DNA of 59,237 bases from Solidesulfovibrio sp. (GTDB lineage: Bacteria > Desulfobacterota > Desulfovibrionia > Desulfovibrionales > Desulfovibrionaceae). The position numbers were made by a program, and so were the translations under genes. Every line of letters starts with the position of its first letter. Within the stretch, counting starts at the first letter, position 1. The DNA lies in contig NZ_JARKOZ010000106.1 of the NCBI RefSeq assembly GCF_029978005.1, positions 1-59,237 on the forward strand, read 5' to 3'. Shown here piece by piece: positions 46,059-54,964 of this stretch. The notes below the pieces were generated by a model. The model made no database searches. It had not been told where the DNA came from and was given only the letters and a program-made list of their open reading frames with translations.

Positions 46059-47104
46059 TCGCGGACCGGGGCAAGCCCGCCCGGGCGGCCTTTCTGAGCC
46101 AGGGCGCGCCCTGGCTGCTGGCCCTGCTGCTTGCCGTGGCGGCCGTCTGGTCGCTGACGGTCGGCAACTACCCGATCTCCCTGGCCGACCAATGGCGCTA
46201 CGTCCTTGACCTCTGCGACCCGGCGGCGGGGCCGGCGACCCGGCAGGCCAGGCTCGTCGGCGTGGTGCTTGGCGACGTCCGGGCTCCGAGGCTTTTGGCG
46301 GCCGTGCTCATCGGCGCGGCCCTGTCCACCTCGGGCGCGGCCTACCAGTCCATGTTCGTCAATCCCCTGGTGTCGCCGGGGCTGCTCGGGGTGCTGGCCG
46401 GGGCGTCCTGCGGCGCGGCCCTCGCCATGCTGGCGGAGCTGCCCTGGACGGCGGTGCAGGGCTGCGCCTTCGCCGGGGGCGTCGCCGCCGTGGCTCTGGC
46501 CCTGGGACTGGCCCGCCTGAGCCGGGGCGACCGCCTGCTGCTGCTCGTGCTCGGAGGGGTCATCAGCACGGCCCTCTTCACGGCCCTGCTTTCGGCGGTC
46601 AAATACCTGGCCGATCCCACCAACCAGTTGCCGGCCATCACCTACTGGCTCATGGGCGGCCTGTCCCGGGCGGACAAGGAGACGGTCCTCAAGGCGACGC
46701 CGCTGTTCGTTCTCGGCATGGCCGGGCTGTTCCTCTTTTCCCGGCAGCTCGACCTGCTGAGCCTTGGCGACGAGCAGGCGCGAAGCCTGGGCCTGTCCGT
46801 GGGCCGGGCGCGGTTTTGGCTCATCGCCCTGTCCACGGTCCTCAGCGCCGCCACCGTCTCCATCGCCGGGCTGGTCGGCTGGGTGGGGCTGATCATCCCC
46901 CATGCCGGCCGCCTGCTGGTCGGCCCGTCCAACCGGCGGCTCTTGCCCACGGCGGGCCTGCTCGGCGGGCTGTACCTGCTGCTCGTGGACGACGTGTCCC
47001 GGCTGGCCTTCGGCGTGGAGATTCCCCTCGGCATCCTGACGGCCCTGGTCGGCATTCCCTTTTTCCCGCTGGTGCTTAGAAACGCCCGCCGGTCCTGGGG
47101 CTGA
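46055..47104 (+). CDS. FecCD/BtuC-family ABC permease
   Basis: 349-aa integral membrane protein with about nine to ten hydrophobic segments. Family motifs: DVRAPRLLAAVLIGAALSTSGAAYQSMFVNPLVSPGLLGV, the region of the FecCD signature (shown in short as RAPRLLAAVLIGAALSTSG), YWLMGGLSRAD and GLIIPHAGRLLVGPSNRRLLP. It forms the membrane channel of the importer with the ATPase that follows one base after its stop. Translation is coupled to the binding protein by ATGA. Confidence 0.9.
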   Translation: MIADRGKPARAAFLSQGAPWLLALLLAVAAVWSLTVGNYPISLADQWRYVLDLCDPAAGPATRQARLVGVVLGDVRAPRLLAAVLIGAALSTSGAAYQSMFVNPLVSPGLLGVLAGASCGAALAMLAELPWTAVQGCAFAGGVAAVALALGLARLSRGDRLLLLVLGGVISTALFTALLSAVKYLADPTNQLPAITYWLMGGLSRADKETVLKATPLFVLGMAGLFLFSRQLDLLSLGDEQARSLGLSVGRARFWLIALSTVLSAATVSIAGLVGWVGLIIPHAGRLLVGPSNRRLLPTAGLLGGLYLLLVDDVSRLAFGVEIPLGILTALVGIPFFPLVLRNARRSWG

Positions 47105-47105
47105 C

Positions 47106-47921
47106 ATGCACGTCTTCGCGGCGGAAAACCTGGCCTTTTCCTACAACGGCACGCCGGTGCTGTCGGGCGTGTCCTTCACGGTGCGCCCCGGAGAACTCGT
47201 CTGCCTCCTCGGCCCCAACGGCTGCGGCAAGACCACACTGCTGCGCCTGCTGCTCGGCCTGCTCGCCCCCACGGCGGGGAGGGCGACGGTGGGCGGCCGG
47301 GAAGCCCACGCCACGCCGCCCCGGGACATGGCCGCGGCCGTGGCCTACGTGCCCCAGTCCCACCAGGGCGCTTTCGCCTACAGCGTGCTCGATGTCGTGC
47401 TCATGGGCCGCGCCGCCAAGTCGTTTTTTTTCGGCCCGCCAAGCGCCGAGGACGTGGACGTCGCCCTGCGCGCCCTGCGTCGCTTTTCCATCGAGCATCT
47501 GGCGCGGCTGCCCGTCACGCAGCTCAGCGGCGGCCAGCGCCAGTTGACGCTCCTCGCCCGCGCCCTGGCCCAGGGCGCGCGGGCCCTGGTCCTCGACGAA
47601 CCCGTCACCGGCCTCGATTTCGGGCATCAGGCCAGGTTCCTGGAAATCCTGCGCGAGCTTTGCGCCGAGGGCTATACCTGCGTCATGACCACCCATTTCC
47701 CGGACCATGCCTTGTGGGTGGCCGACCGCATCCTCATGCTGCGCCAGGGCCGGATCGTGGCCGACGGCCCGCCAGAGGACGTGGTCACCGCAGAGACGCT
47801 CGGGCGGCTTTACGGCGTGGATATTTCCGTTTTCCCCATCGCGCGGGCCCTTCGCGTCTGCGTTCCGGACCGCATCCGCCGGTTGTGCCGCAGCGCGAGG
47901 TCGACAAGACCCCCGGGCTGA
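47106..47921 (+). CDS. FecE/BtuD-family ABC ATPase
   Basis: 271-aa ATPase. Walker A is LLGPNGCGKTTLLRLLLGLL, the Q-loop VAYVPQSHQGAFAYSVLDVVLMGR, the signature TQLSGGQRQLTLLARAL, Walker B ALVLDEPVTGLDF and the switch histidine MTTHFPDHAL. It energises the importer encoded upstream and ends the operon. The last ~20 residues are Arg-rich and may be a read-through extension. The following ~160 bases show no gene. Confidence 0.92.
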   Translation: MHVFAAENLAFSYNGTPVLSGVSFTVRPGELVCLLGPNGCGKTTLLRLLLGLLAPTAGRATVGGREAHATPPRDMAAAVAYVPQSHQGAFAYSVLDVVLMGRAAKSFFFGPPSAEDVDVALRALRRFSIEHLARLPVTQLSGGQRQLTLLARALAQGARALVLDEPVTGLDFGHQARFLEILRELCAEGYTCVMTTHFPDHALWVADRILMLRQGRIVADGPPEDVVTAETLGRLYGVDISVFPIARALRVCVPDRIRRLCRSARSTRPPG

Positions 47922-48088
47922 AAAAGCAGGGGGGAGGCCCTCCCTTGGAAACCCCGGGAGCCGGGCCGCGCCCCCCGTCGGTGGATCGGCCTGAAGCGGC
48001 GGCGATCCCGGCAAAGGAAAAAGCGGCCCATTTCCGCCAGGGAGACAGGCCGCCCATTGGTCAGAATTCTGAAAACTGCGCCGAGGGC

Positions 48089-48310
48089 CTACACCTGCAC
48101 CAACTCCCGCACTGCCGGCACGATCCGCCCGTCCTCGACCGTCCCCCACAGGCAAAGCGGGTCTGCGCCCACCTCGGGAGTCCAGGGGATGGCCGCCTCA
48201 TGGGCCAGCGGGACATAATCGCGCGGGTCCGTGGACAGGGGGGCCACCGGCTTCTTGCGCGTGGCCTTGGCGAGGAGGGCCGCGCGTCTCCTGGAGGTCT
48301 CCTCGACTCG
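48089..48310 (-). pseudogene. Orphan 3' gene fragment
   Basis: On the minus strand one frame reads EETSRRRAALLAKATRKKPV and continues with PLSTDPRDYVPLAHEAAIPW, then WGTVEDGRIVPAVRELVQV before a TAG at 48089-48091. The residue mix looks like a true protein C-terminus, but no start codon with ribosome site is visible and the upstream frame turns into unrelated sequence. I do not recognise the family. The rest of 47,922-48,568 shows only a GGCGTGG-type hairpin at 48362-48379 and no gene. Confidence 0.3.
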
Positions 48311-48568
48311 GTCAGATGCGCCCCGGCCCCCGCCGGCAACGGCATTTCCCTGTCGGGATAAACCACGCCCCCAGGCGTGGCGGTCGGCGCGTGAGACACT
48401 CCGTTAAGGCGGTTCAAGCAAGGGCATCGCCTTTGGGATGCCCTGCATATGGCCATGCCCCGCTGGGCCGACTATCCGCAACGCCTCGGAATACGTCAAC
48501 ATCTCTTGCTGCTGGTGAGATGCTCTGATACCAAGCGTCATGTTGAGTGTGCCACGTCGCTGCCGGGT

Positions 48569-50143
48569 GTGTCCGGCTCGTCAGTGATCGCCCCTCTTGA
48601 ACCACTCCGGCTGACGGCCCGGGAGTGGCTTGTTTGCACGGTGGCCGCCTGCGGCTTCCTCTTCGACAGCTACGAACTGCTTATGCTTCCGCTCATCGTG
48701 CGCCCGGCGCTCATGGAACTCGGCGGCATCCGTCCCGGCTCGCCGGAATTCACTTTCTGGTTCGGACTGCTCTTTTATGTCCCGGCCATGGCCGGCGGCG
48801 CTTTCGGACTGCTCGGCGGCTACCTCGCCGATCGCTGCGGCAGGCAACGGATACTGACCGCAAGCATCATGCTGTATGCGATCTCCTCGTTCTTGACAGG
48901 ATTTGCCACGAACCTGCCCATGTTGCTTGCCCTGCGATGCCTGGTCTTCATCGGCGTATGCGTGGAGTTCGTTGCCGCGGTGGCTTGGCTGGCCGAAATT
49001 TTTCCCGAACCCCGCCGGCGCGAGGCCGTGCTTGGAATCACGCAGGCATTTTCTTCCGTCGGGGGGCTGCTGGTGGCCCTGGTCGGAGGTGTTGCGGCAT
49101 CGTTGGCGGTCGGCCGTCCGATCACAGTCCTTGGCTGGCTCACCTTGCCGCCGCTGTCCTTGCCACCCATCGTCCTCCCGCATTTTCTGTCGTTTCTCGG
49201 GCACATCGACAATCCGCACGCCGATTGGCGCTACACGCTCATGTCCGGCCTCATGCCCGCCCTGCCGCTTCTTCTGGTGAGGCCTTTTCTGCCGGAATCT
49301 CCGCCCTGGCTGGAAAAACGCCGCGCCGGCCGCCTGGCGCGGCCGAGCGTGGCCGCCCTGTTCTCCCCCGGGCTTCGGCGCACCACCTGCCTGGTCACCG
49401 GCATGTTCACCCTGAGTTTCGCCGCCTCCTTCGGGGCCTTGCTGCAAGCGCCGCAGATCGTGCCGGGACTGCCCGAGACCCGGGCCGCTGTGGCCAAAGC
49501 CCAGGACACGTTTCTTCCCGAAGCGCATCAGGCGGCGCTTCGAGCCCAGTGGACGGCGGCGGGACGCGGCGAGGACGAAATCGAGCGGCGCATGATCGCC
49601 GAAAAGCGCCGCGTCGCCGGCCCGGTGGAGCAGGGGATGGCGGCACGCGTGACCACGTTTCAGGAAATGGGGGGGCTTTCCGGGCGGTGCGCCCTGGCGG
49701 TGTTGGCGGTCTGGATCGTCAGCCGCCGGAGGCTGTTGCGGACGTTCCTGATCCCGGCGGCGATCGTTTTGCCGGCGACCTTCGCCTGGGCCGGGGCCAC
49801 GAGCCTGCCCGCCTTTGAAGGAGGCCTGTTCCTGGCGGGTTTTTTCGTGATCGGCCAGTTCAGCTTCTGGGGGAATTATCTCCCCCGGGTCTTCCCGCTG
49901 CACCTGCGGGGCACGGGCGAGAGCTTCGCGGCCAACGTCGGCGGACGCATGATGGGATCGTGCTTCGCCGCCCTGACCCAATGGCTGGCCGCCGCTCTTC
50001 CGGTCGTCGCCGCGCATCCCGCCCGGGTGGCCTACGCCGCCGCCGCGGTCGCCTTCCTGGTCACCCTGGCCAATCTGTTCGCCTCGCGCTGGCTGCCCGA
50101 GCCCTCCTCAGGAACCCTGCCCGGGGACGCGCAAGACGTTTGA
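48569..50143 (+). CDS. MFS transporter
   Basis: About 525-aa member of the major facilitator superfamily with about twelve hydrophobic segments. The loop 2-3 motif is LGGYLADRCGRQRILTAS (GG-LADR-GRR), and RCLVFIGVCVEFVAAVAWLAEIFPEPRRREAV follows the sugar/metabolite transporter style. A long hydrophilic insertion (about 305-370) lies in the second half. The frame is open from 48449, but the first 40 codons do not look like this family. I give GTG 48569 as a likely start; GTG 48584 is equally possible and neither has a strong ribosome site. Substrate unknown. Confidence 0.78.
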   Translation: MSGSSVIAPLEPLRLTAREWLVCTVAACGFLFDSYELLMLPLIVRPALMELGGIRPGSPEFTFWFGLLFYVPAMAGGAFGLLGGYLADRCGRQRILTASIMLYAISSFLTGFATNLPMLLALRCLVFIGVCVEFVAAVAWLAEIFPEPRRREAVLGITQAFSSVGGLLVALVGGVAASLAVGRPITVLGWLTLPPLSLPPIVLPHFLSFLGHIDNPHADWRYTLMSGLMPALPLLLVRPFLPESPPWLEKRRAGRLARPSVAALFSPGLRRTTCLVTGMFTLSFAASFGALLQAPQIVPGLPETRAAVAKAQDTFLPEAHQAALRAQWTAAGRGEDEIERRMIAEKRRVAGPVEQGMAARVTTFQEMGGLSGRCALAVLAVWIVSRRRLLRTFLIPAAIVLPATFAWAGATSLPAFEGGLFLAGFFVIGQFSFWGNYLPRVFPLHLRGTGESFAANVGGRMMGSCFAALTQWLAAALPVVAAHPARVAYAAAAVAFLVTLANLFASRWLPEPSSGTLPGDAQDV

Positions 50144-50200
50144 GGACGCAGCGAGAGCCCATTCGGAAAGCCGCGGCGGCACCCCAAGGCCGGCGCTCGC

Positions 50201-51727
50201 TCAGCCGTCCCCGTTCCCTCGGCCAAGATATTCCACAGCCAAAGCCGTCAGTTTTCGCCGGTCGGTCTTGCCCCGGGGCGTCACAGGCCACTGCGCGACA
50301 GCCAGGCAGGCCACGGGCACGGACAGGGCGTCCACCCTGTCGGCGATGTGACGGAGAAGCGCTTCGGCCCCGGGATCGGGGCCGCTTGTCCGGTAGAAGG
50401 CCACGGGCACCTGCCCGGCCGCGACATCGGGCGCTCCCACCACCACGGCCTCGCCCACGCCGGGATGCCCGGCCAGGACGTCGGCCACCAGGGCGGCGGC
50501 CACCTGGACGGCATGGCGCACGATGACGTCCCCGCAGCGGCCGAGAAACCAGTAGTCGCCCGCGGCGTCGCGGCGCATGAGATCGCCCGTGTCGTACCAG
50601 CCGGTTCCGATGGCCCGGTGCGTGCCCATGGTGTCGTTGAAATAGCCGACCATCATGTTGGCCGAGGTGACGAGAAGGCGTCCGGGGCTCCCCTCGGGGA
50701 CGTCCCGCCCGGCGTCGTCCACAAGCCGCATCGACACGTCGCCCACGGGCCTGCCGACGCAGCCGGGCCTGTCCGTTTCGTCTGGCGTGACCACGGCCAC
50801 AAGGCCTGTCTCGGTGAGGCCGTACAGGTTGCAATACGGCCGGCCGGTGATTCTCCGGGCCGCCTCGTAGAGGGCTGGCGCCGGCGCGTCGCCGCCGCTG
50901 AGCCAGAAGCGCAGCCGCGAGTGGTCGACCCGGGCGGCGGCCGGATCGGCGAAAAGCGCCCTGGCGTAGCTTGGTATCACGAGGCAATACCCGGGGCGGG
51001 TCTCCCCGTAGAGACGCCAGAACGCCGCCGGGGCCGGTTGTTCGGCCAGCACGACGGTCCCGCCCTGGCGCAGCACGGCCAGCGCCTGGACCACCAGGAC
51101 CACCGGCCGGTCGGCACGGAACACGGCCAGCGTCGTATCCTCGGCCGTAATGTTCAGGGCTTGGACGAAGGCGTCCACGCGCCGCGCAAGCCGCTCCTGG
51201 GTGTGCGCCACGGCCTTGGGCCTGCCGGTGGAGCCGGAGGTGTGAACGAGCAGGCAGACCGGGTCCGGCACGGTGCTTCGGGGCGCAGGGGCGGTTGGGG
51301 CATGGGCGAGGAGGGCGTCGTACCCGAGGGCCTCCGGTTCGGGTCCGTCGAGGCAGACCGTTGCCGCCAGCTGCTCCCGCGCTTCTGGCGGAATGGCCGC
51401 AGCCGAACCGGAGGCCGCAACGAGGCCCCTGGCCCCTGTCTGGGCGAGGATCTCGGCCTGCCGGGCCGGCGGCGCGTCCTGCGAAAGGGGGACAAGGACG
51501 AGTTCGGCCCGGCAGGCGGCCAGGATGACGGCGACAAGCTCGATGGAGTTCGGGAGCAAAACGGCAAGCCGGTCGCCCGGGGCAAGGCCAAGGCTCGAAA
51601 GCCAGGCGGCCAGCTTGTCCGCGTCTTCGACCAGTCGGGCGTAGGTGACGTGACGCGGCCCGCAACGCAGGGCCACGGCCTCGGGTCGCCGCGCCGCCGT
51701 GGCGGCCACCATGCGGAAAAGGGGCAC
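50201..51727 (-). CDS. AMP-forming acyl/aryl ligase (ANL superfamily)
   Basis: 508-aa adenylate-forming enzyme. The P-loop-like motif is LLVHTSGSTGRPKAVAHTQ; YGLTETGLVAVV (A5), TGWYDTGDLMRRD (A7) and TPRGKTDRRKL (A10, with the catalytic Lys) are all present, so it should be active. The GTG start at 51727 has AAGGAGTG upstream. It converges with the MFS gene. Whether it makes an acyl-CoA or loads a carrier protein cannot be seen; no carrier-protein gene is nearby. It lies downstream of the small secreted protein gene on the same strand. Confidence 0.88.
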   Translation of the reverse strand: MPLFRMVAATAARRPEAVALRCGPRHVTYARLVEDADKLAAWLSSLGLAPGDRLAVLLPNSIELVAVILAACRAELVLVPLSQDAPPARQAEILAQTGARGLVAASGSAAAIPPEAREQLAATVCLDGPEPEALGYDALLAHAPTAPAPRSTVPDPVCLLVHTSGSTGRPKAVAHTQERLARRVDAFVQALNITAEDTTLAVFRADRPVVLVVQALAVLRQGGTVVLAEQPAPAAFWRLYGETRPGYCLVIPSYARALFADPAAARVDHSRLRFWLSGGDAPAPALYEAARRITGRPYCNLYGLTETGLVAVVTPDETDRPGCVGRPVGDVSMRLVDDAGRDVPEGSPGRLLVTSANMMVGYFNDTMGTHRAIGTGWYDTGDLMRRDAAGDYWFLGRCGDVIVRHAVQVAAALVADVLAGHPGVGEAVVVGAPDVAAGQVPVAFYRTSGPDPGAEALLRHIADRVDALSVPVACLAVAQWPVTPRGKTDRRKLTALAVEYLGRGNGDG

Positions 51728-51810
51728 GGAGCACTCCTTGGCATGTTCCCATGCCCAGCGCCGCCGCAGGCTTTCTTCTCTTCAGCCCTGGCGACGTTTT
51801 TACCGAGATG

Positions 51811-52314
51811 CTACTTCTCGGAGAAGTTTGCTGGATCGGCTTTGATGTTTTTCCCGATCTGGTTGCGCAAGGATTTGCTGTAGGCAGCCGTCTTCGCTTC
51901 GCCGGTTTTGTTGTCGTACTTGAACTTGAACTCGACATCGTTTGGCAAGTCACATCTGTATAAGCTCACTTTCCCGTCGGTCTTTACGGTAATCGGACTG
52001 CAAAGGCCTGCCTTCATATCGGCGAGAATGTCATTTTTGTCCCTGCCGACGACACGGATGATCCTCGCATAGTATTTCCCGTCGACAAATGCATAGGCAA
52101 TGGCTGGAGATGCCTTTTGATGCACCGGAAGGCGGCAGACTCCCACATAATTATAGTAGGACACGCCTTCCTTTTTCATATAGAATACAAAATTCCCGTC
52201 GTCGATATCGCTCATATTGGCTCCGAAATCAAGTTTTCCGCACTCAAAAGCTTGGGCATGTTGGAAACACAAAGCGGTGAAGATAAATACCGCAACAAAA
52301 AAGAACGTGCGCAT
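51811..52314 (-). CDS. Small secreted protein of unknown function
   Basis: 167-aa protein with a clear signal peptide (MRTFFFVAVFIFTALCFQHAQA). The mature part has four cysteines (ECGKL, VCRLP, GLCSP, YRCDL), which could form two disulfides in the periplasm, and ends in a basic stretch and FSEK. No known domain is recognised. It is AT-richer than the neighbouring ligase, suggesting separate origin. GGGGGG precedes the ATG. About 500 bases upstream (52315-52810) show no gene. Confidence 0.7.
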   Translation of the reverse strand: MRTFFFVAVFIFTALCFQHAQAFECGKLDFGANMSDIDDGNFVFYMKKEGVSYYNYVGVCRLPVHQKASPAIAYAFVDGKYYARIIRVVGRDKNDILADMKAGLCSPITVKTDGKVSLYRCDLPNDVEFKFKYDNKTGEAKTAAYSKSLRNQIGKNIKADPANFSEK

Positions 52315-52813
52315 AAACCCCCCGTTGTTTGTTGGACTAAATTAAGTTAAGTATCCCTCGATGTAACTGTTTCTCTACGGTCAATATCCATTTGAAATTG
52401 TCCAATCACAATATCAAAGCAGACGTCTCTGGGTGGAAAACATGACTCCGACTCGTGTCGCAGAGTGCATCTTCCCGCATCGCTGGCGAAAGCGTGGGAT
52501 ACGATAACGTTATTTAGAAAATATCGCATGGCTTGCGGTAACAGTCAACATAAGGGAATGATACTCTGAGGGCTGAGACGCAATCGGCAAAGGTTCACAC
52601 TTGTTATGATCCCCGGAGGCTTCCCTGTATGCCTCATCGTCTCAGAGCCAAGCGGGCGGCTTATGTTCAACGGACATCCAACTGGCGGAGCGCTTCGTTC
52701 GTCAATCGGAATGGCTGCTTCGCGGCAGGTCGATAGCCGGACCGTTAGTCGCTCCAGGGCTGCCCCTGTTCCCCTCGTCTCAGGCAAATCACGACGGTTT
52801 TGCACTGAAAAGG

Positions 52814-52986
52814 CTGGATAACCGCCCCAATGGCTAACCTCTGCAGAACCGCCAGGGGCCGGGCCTGGGTCATTTCAGCCGGAAAATGTTATTCATAAAG
52901 CAAGAAAAGCAAATTATTCCAATATATATTTCTGCTTTGCCCTTCGGGAGCAGGACGCCGGGTGTTCAAACCCTCTCGCCTGGCCA
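52814..52986 (+). repeat. Decayed second tRNA-Pro attachment relic with arm-type repeats
   Basis: CTGGATAAC (52814) and TGGCTAAC (52831) start a 64-base segment (52831-52894) identical at 59 positions to the right end of the island (33925-33988). It is followed at 52942-52986 by a 45-base, mismatched copy of the tRNA-Pro 3' half, CTTCGGGAGCAGG ... TGGCCA, whose loop would read CGG. The T stem no longer pairs, so it is non-functional. It looks like the right end of a related integrative element. Confidence 0.7.
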
Positions 52987-52994
52987 ATTTTCGA

Positions 52995-53022
52995 GGGGAC
53001 GGACCGGATCCGGTCCGTCCCC
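52995..53022. terminator. Perfect 28-bp palindrome after the tRNA relic
   Basis: GGGGACGGACCGGA and its exact complement form a 14-bp stem (or a 12-bp stem with a 4-base loop), beginning eight bases after the relic CCA and followed by TTCGTCTT. By position it was the terminator of the tRNA that received the second element. Confidence 0.65.
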
Positions 53023-53124
53023 TTCGTCTTATCCGATGCCGTGCGAGCCCAATGGTGCTTGTTCCATGGGGGCGGCTGGCAGTCCGGATGACAGTCGCCG
53101 GGGCCATGCGATGCGCAGCGGCAT

Positions 53125-53625
53125 CTACCCGCGACAGCTCCCGGCTGCCGCCGGCCCCGCCTGTCGCGCCGCGCAGCCGCAAGCCGCAGCCGGGGTTTCG
53201 ACCGCCCCCGGCGTCTGGAGAGCGTCGTGGAAAAGGCCCGCTGTCCGGGCCGTCAGCCGGATGCACTTGTCCATGCGTTCCTGCGGCCCGAACCGGGCCA
53301 GCAAGGAGGCGCAGGACGTGCAGCCGTGGATTGCCTTGAAACGATCGCGCACGCCGGCCGCCAGGGCCGCCAGGCCGTCCCAGCCTTCGGCGCCGCCGTG
53401 CCGCCCCCGGAGATACCCCAGCGCGATGAGGCCGCCCGAAAGCGCTCCGCACATCTCCTCCTTGCTGCGGCCCACGCCTGCGCCGAAAGCCGTCCCCAGT
53501 CGCGCCGCCTGTCCGCATTCCTCGACCCCCTGGCCGGCGAGGACAGCCGCCAGCACCGCTTCGGCACAGTTCAAGCCGCTTTGAAACAGCGCCTGCGCCC
53601 GTTGTTCCACTTCTTTCGTTTCCAT
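53125..53625 (-). CDS. C_GCAxxG_C_C family protein
   Basis: 166-aa protein of the family defined by C-GCAxxG-C-C spacing, probably a redox or metal-binding protein. Visible features are SGLNCAEAVLAAVLAG, the GAGVGRSKEEMCGALSGGLIALG block, then IHGCTSCASLLARFG and MDKCIRLTARTAGLF. It lacks a signal peptide. The C-terminal ~25 residues are an Ala/Gly/Cys-rich tail (AACGCAARQAG). GGAGGGCGAGAG precedes the ATG. It is divergent from the LysR gene, 157 bases start to start, and is a probable target of that regulator. Confidence 0.85.
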   Translation of the reverse strand: METKEVEQRAQALFQSGLNCAEAVLAAVLAGQGVEECGQAARLGTAFGAGVGRSKEEMCGALSGGLIALGYLRGRHGGAEGWDGLAALAAGVRDRFKAIHGCTSCASLLARFGPQERMDKCIRLTARTAGLFHDALQTPGAVETPAAACGCAARQAGPAAAGSCRG

Positions 53626-53782
53626 GGCTCTCGCCCTCCGGTTGCGCCGTGCCGGAACGAGGCCGGCGCGACGGTTGCTTCGATCTGGATTTCTGCTTAA
53701 TGACAGTCTTCGATCGAATCCAACGAATTTATCCGAAGGGGTCGATCGGAAATCCCGAACAGACCCGGCACAGGAGGCGCTT

Positions 53783-54766
53783 GTGGAACTGCGTGATGTC
53801 CGAACGTTCGTGGCTGTGGCGCGCCACCTCAGCTTTCATCGGGCCGCGCTGGAGGTGCACGCGGCCCAATCCACGGTTTCCGCGCGCATCGCCGCCTTGG
53901 AGGACGAGTTGCAGGTCCGCCTTTTCGAACGCCTCGGCCGGCGCGTGCTGCTCACCGAAGCCGGAAAACGCCTGCAGCAAATGGCCGTCAAGCTCCTGGA
54001 TCTGGAGGACGAAGCCAGGGCCTGGGTGGCCGGCGCTTCCGAGGCGCGAGGGGTGCTCACCGTCCGCGTGCCCGAGTCCCTTTGCGCCTGGCGGATGGGA
54101 CCTGTGATCCGGCAGTTTCGCGAGGCGTATCCTCATTTGCGACTGCGCCTTATCTCGTGCACTGTCGAAGGGTTGGAAAATGACTTGCGCCAGGGCGTCA
54201 CTGATCTCGCCTTTCTCCTGGCGGACAGCGTTCGGGCCGGCGACCTCGTTGTGGAAGCGCTTGGCATGGAGGAACTGGTGTTGGTGGCCGCACCAAGGCA
54301 TCGGCTGGCGCGAAACGCAACGCCCTTCGGGCTGGACGCCCTGGCGGGCGAGACGTTGCTGCTTTGCACGGCGGATTGCGCCTATCGCAAGATATTCGAA
54401 AGCATGCTGGCCGAAGCCGGGGTGCATACGGCGGCCTGCCTGGAGTTCTCCAGCGCAGCGGCGCTCCGGGGCTGTCTGCGAAACGGAATGGGGTTGAGCA
54501 TTTTGCCGACATCGGCAGTCCGTGAAGACATTGACGCCGGCAACCTGGCGGTCCTCCCCTGGGACAGCCCCACCTTGGAAGTGGCCGTGCTGATGCTGCA
54601 TCACAAAAGCAAGTGGATTTCTCCGCCTCTTGCGTCCTTCATGGCCATGGTCCGCGCGGAGCTTGCGATGGGCTTGTCCCCGGCCTTGATCGATGGTCTA
54701 GGGGTAAAGTCCTTGCAGAACACCGATGCGGGAAAGGACAAGGCGTGCTGTAGTTCGAAGGAATGA
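53783..54766 (+). CDS. LysR-family transcriptional regulator
   Basis: 327-aa regulator. The N-terminal winged helix reads LRDVRTFVAVARHLSFHRAALEVHAAQSTVSARIAALE, the LysR signature, shown here in part as AAQSTVSARIAALEDEL; the effector domain follows from about residue 90. The frame is open to 53624, but GTG 53783 is chosen since AGGAGG lies six bases upstream and the HTH begins there. The divergent C_GCAxxG_C_C gene is the natural target. The inducer is unknown. Confidence 0.9.
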   Translation: MELRDVRTFVAVARHLSFHRAALEVHAAQSTVSARIAALEDELQVRLFERLGRRVLLTEAGKRLQQMAVKLLDLEDEARAWVAGASEARGVLTVRVPESLCAWRMGPVIRQFREAYPHLRLRLISCTVEGLENDLRQGVTDLAFLLADSVRAGDLVVEALGMEELVLVAAPRHRLARNATPFGLDALAGETLLLCTADCAYRKIFESMLAEAGVHTAACLEFSSAAALRGCLRNGMGLSILPTSAVREDIDAGNLAVLPWDSPTLEVAVLMLHHKSKWISPPLASFMAMVRAELAMGLSPALIDGLGVKSLQNTDAGKDKACCSSKE

Positions 54767-54777
54767 ATTTCGCGGGG

Positions 54778-54797
54778 GAGGGACAACGCTGTCCCTC
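54778..54797 (+). terminator. Hairpin after the LysR gene
   Basis: GAGGGACA (54778-54785) pairs perfectly with TGTCCCTC (54790-54797) over the 4-base loop ACGC, twelve bases after the stop. A second GC-rich stem follows at about 54803-54825. There is no T tract, so terminator function is likely but not certain. The remaining sequence up to 54964 holds no gene. Confidence 0.55.
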
Positions 54798-54964
54798 GTG
54801 TCTCCCTCCGTCTCCGGACGGGAGGGGACGACGGCGGGCCACGGGCATATGGCGCTCAACTCCGGGAAGATCGGGATGTGGGATGCACACTGACCTGGCC
54901 ACGACCGAACTTCGAGGGGACAGGCCCGGTTCGGCCCGCCCTCTCTGTCCTGTGCCTGCCGGGG

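Noticed and set aside
48362-48390. 5' half of a tRNA-Pro (CCAGGCGTGGCG)
   Set aside because: The bases belong to a CCACGCC/GGCGTGG inverted repeat and no D arm or anticodon arm follows.
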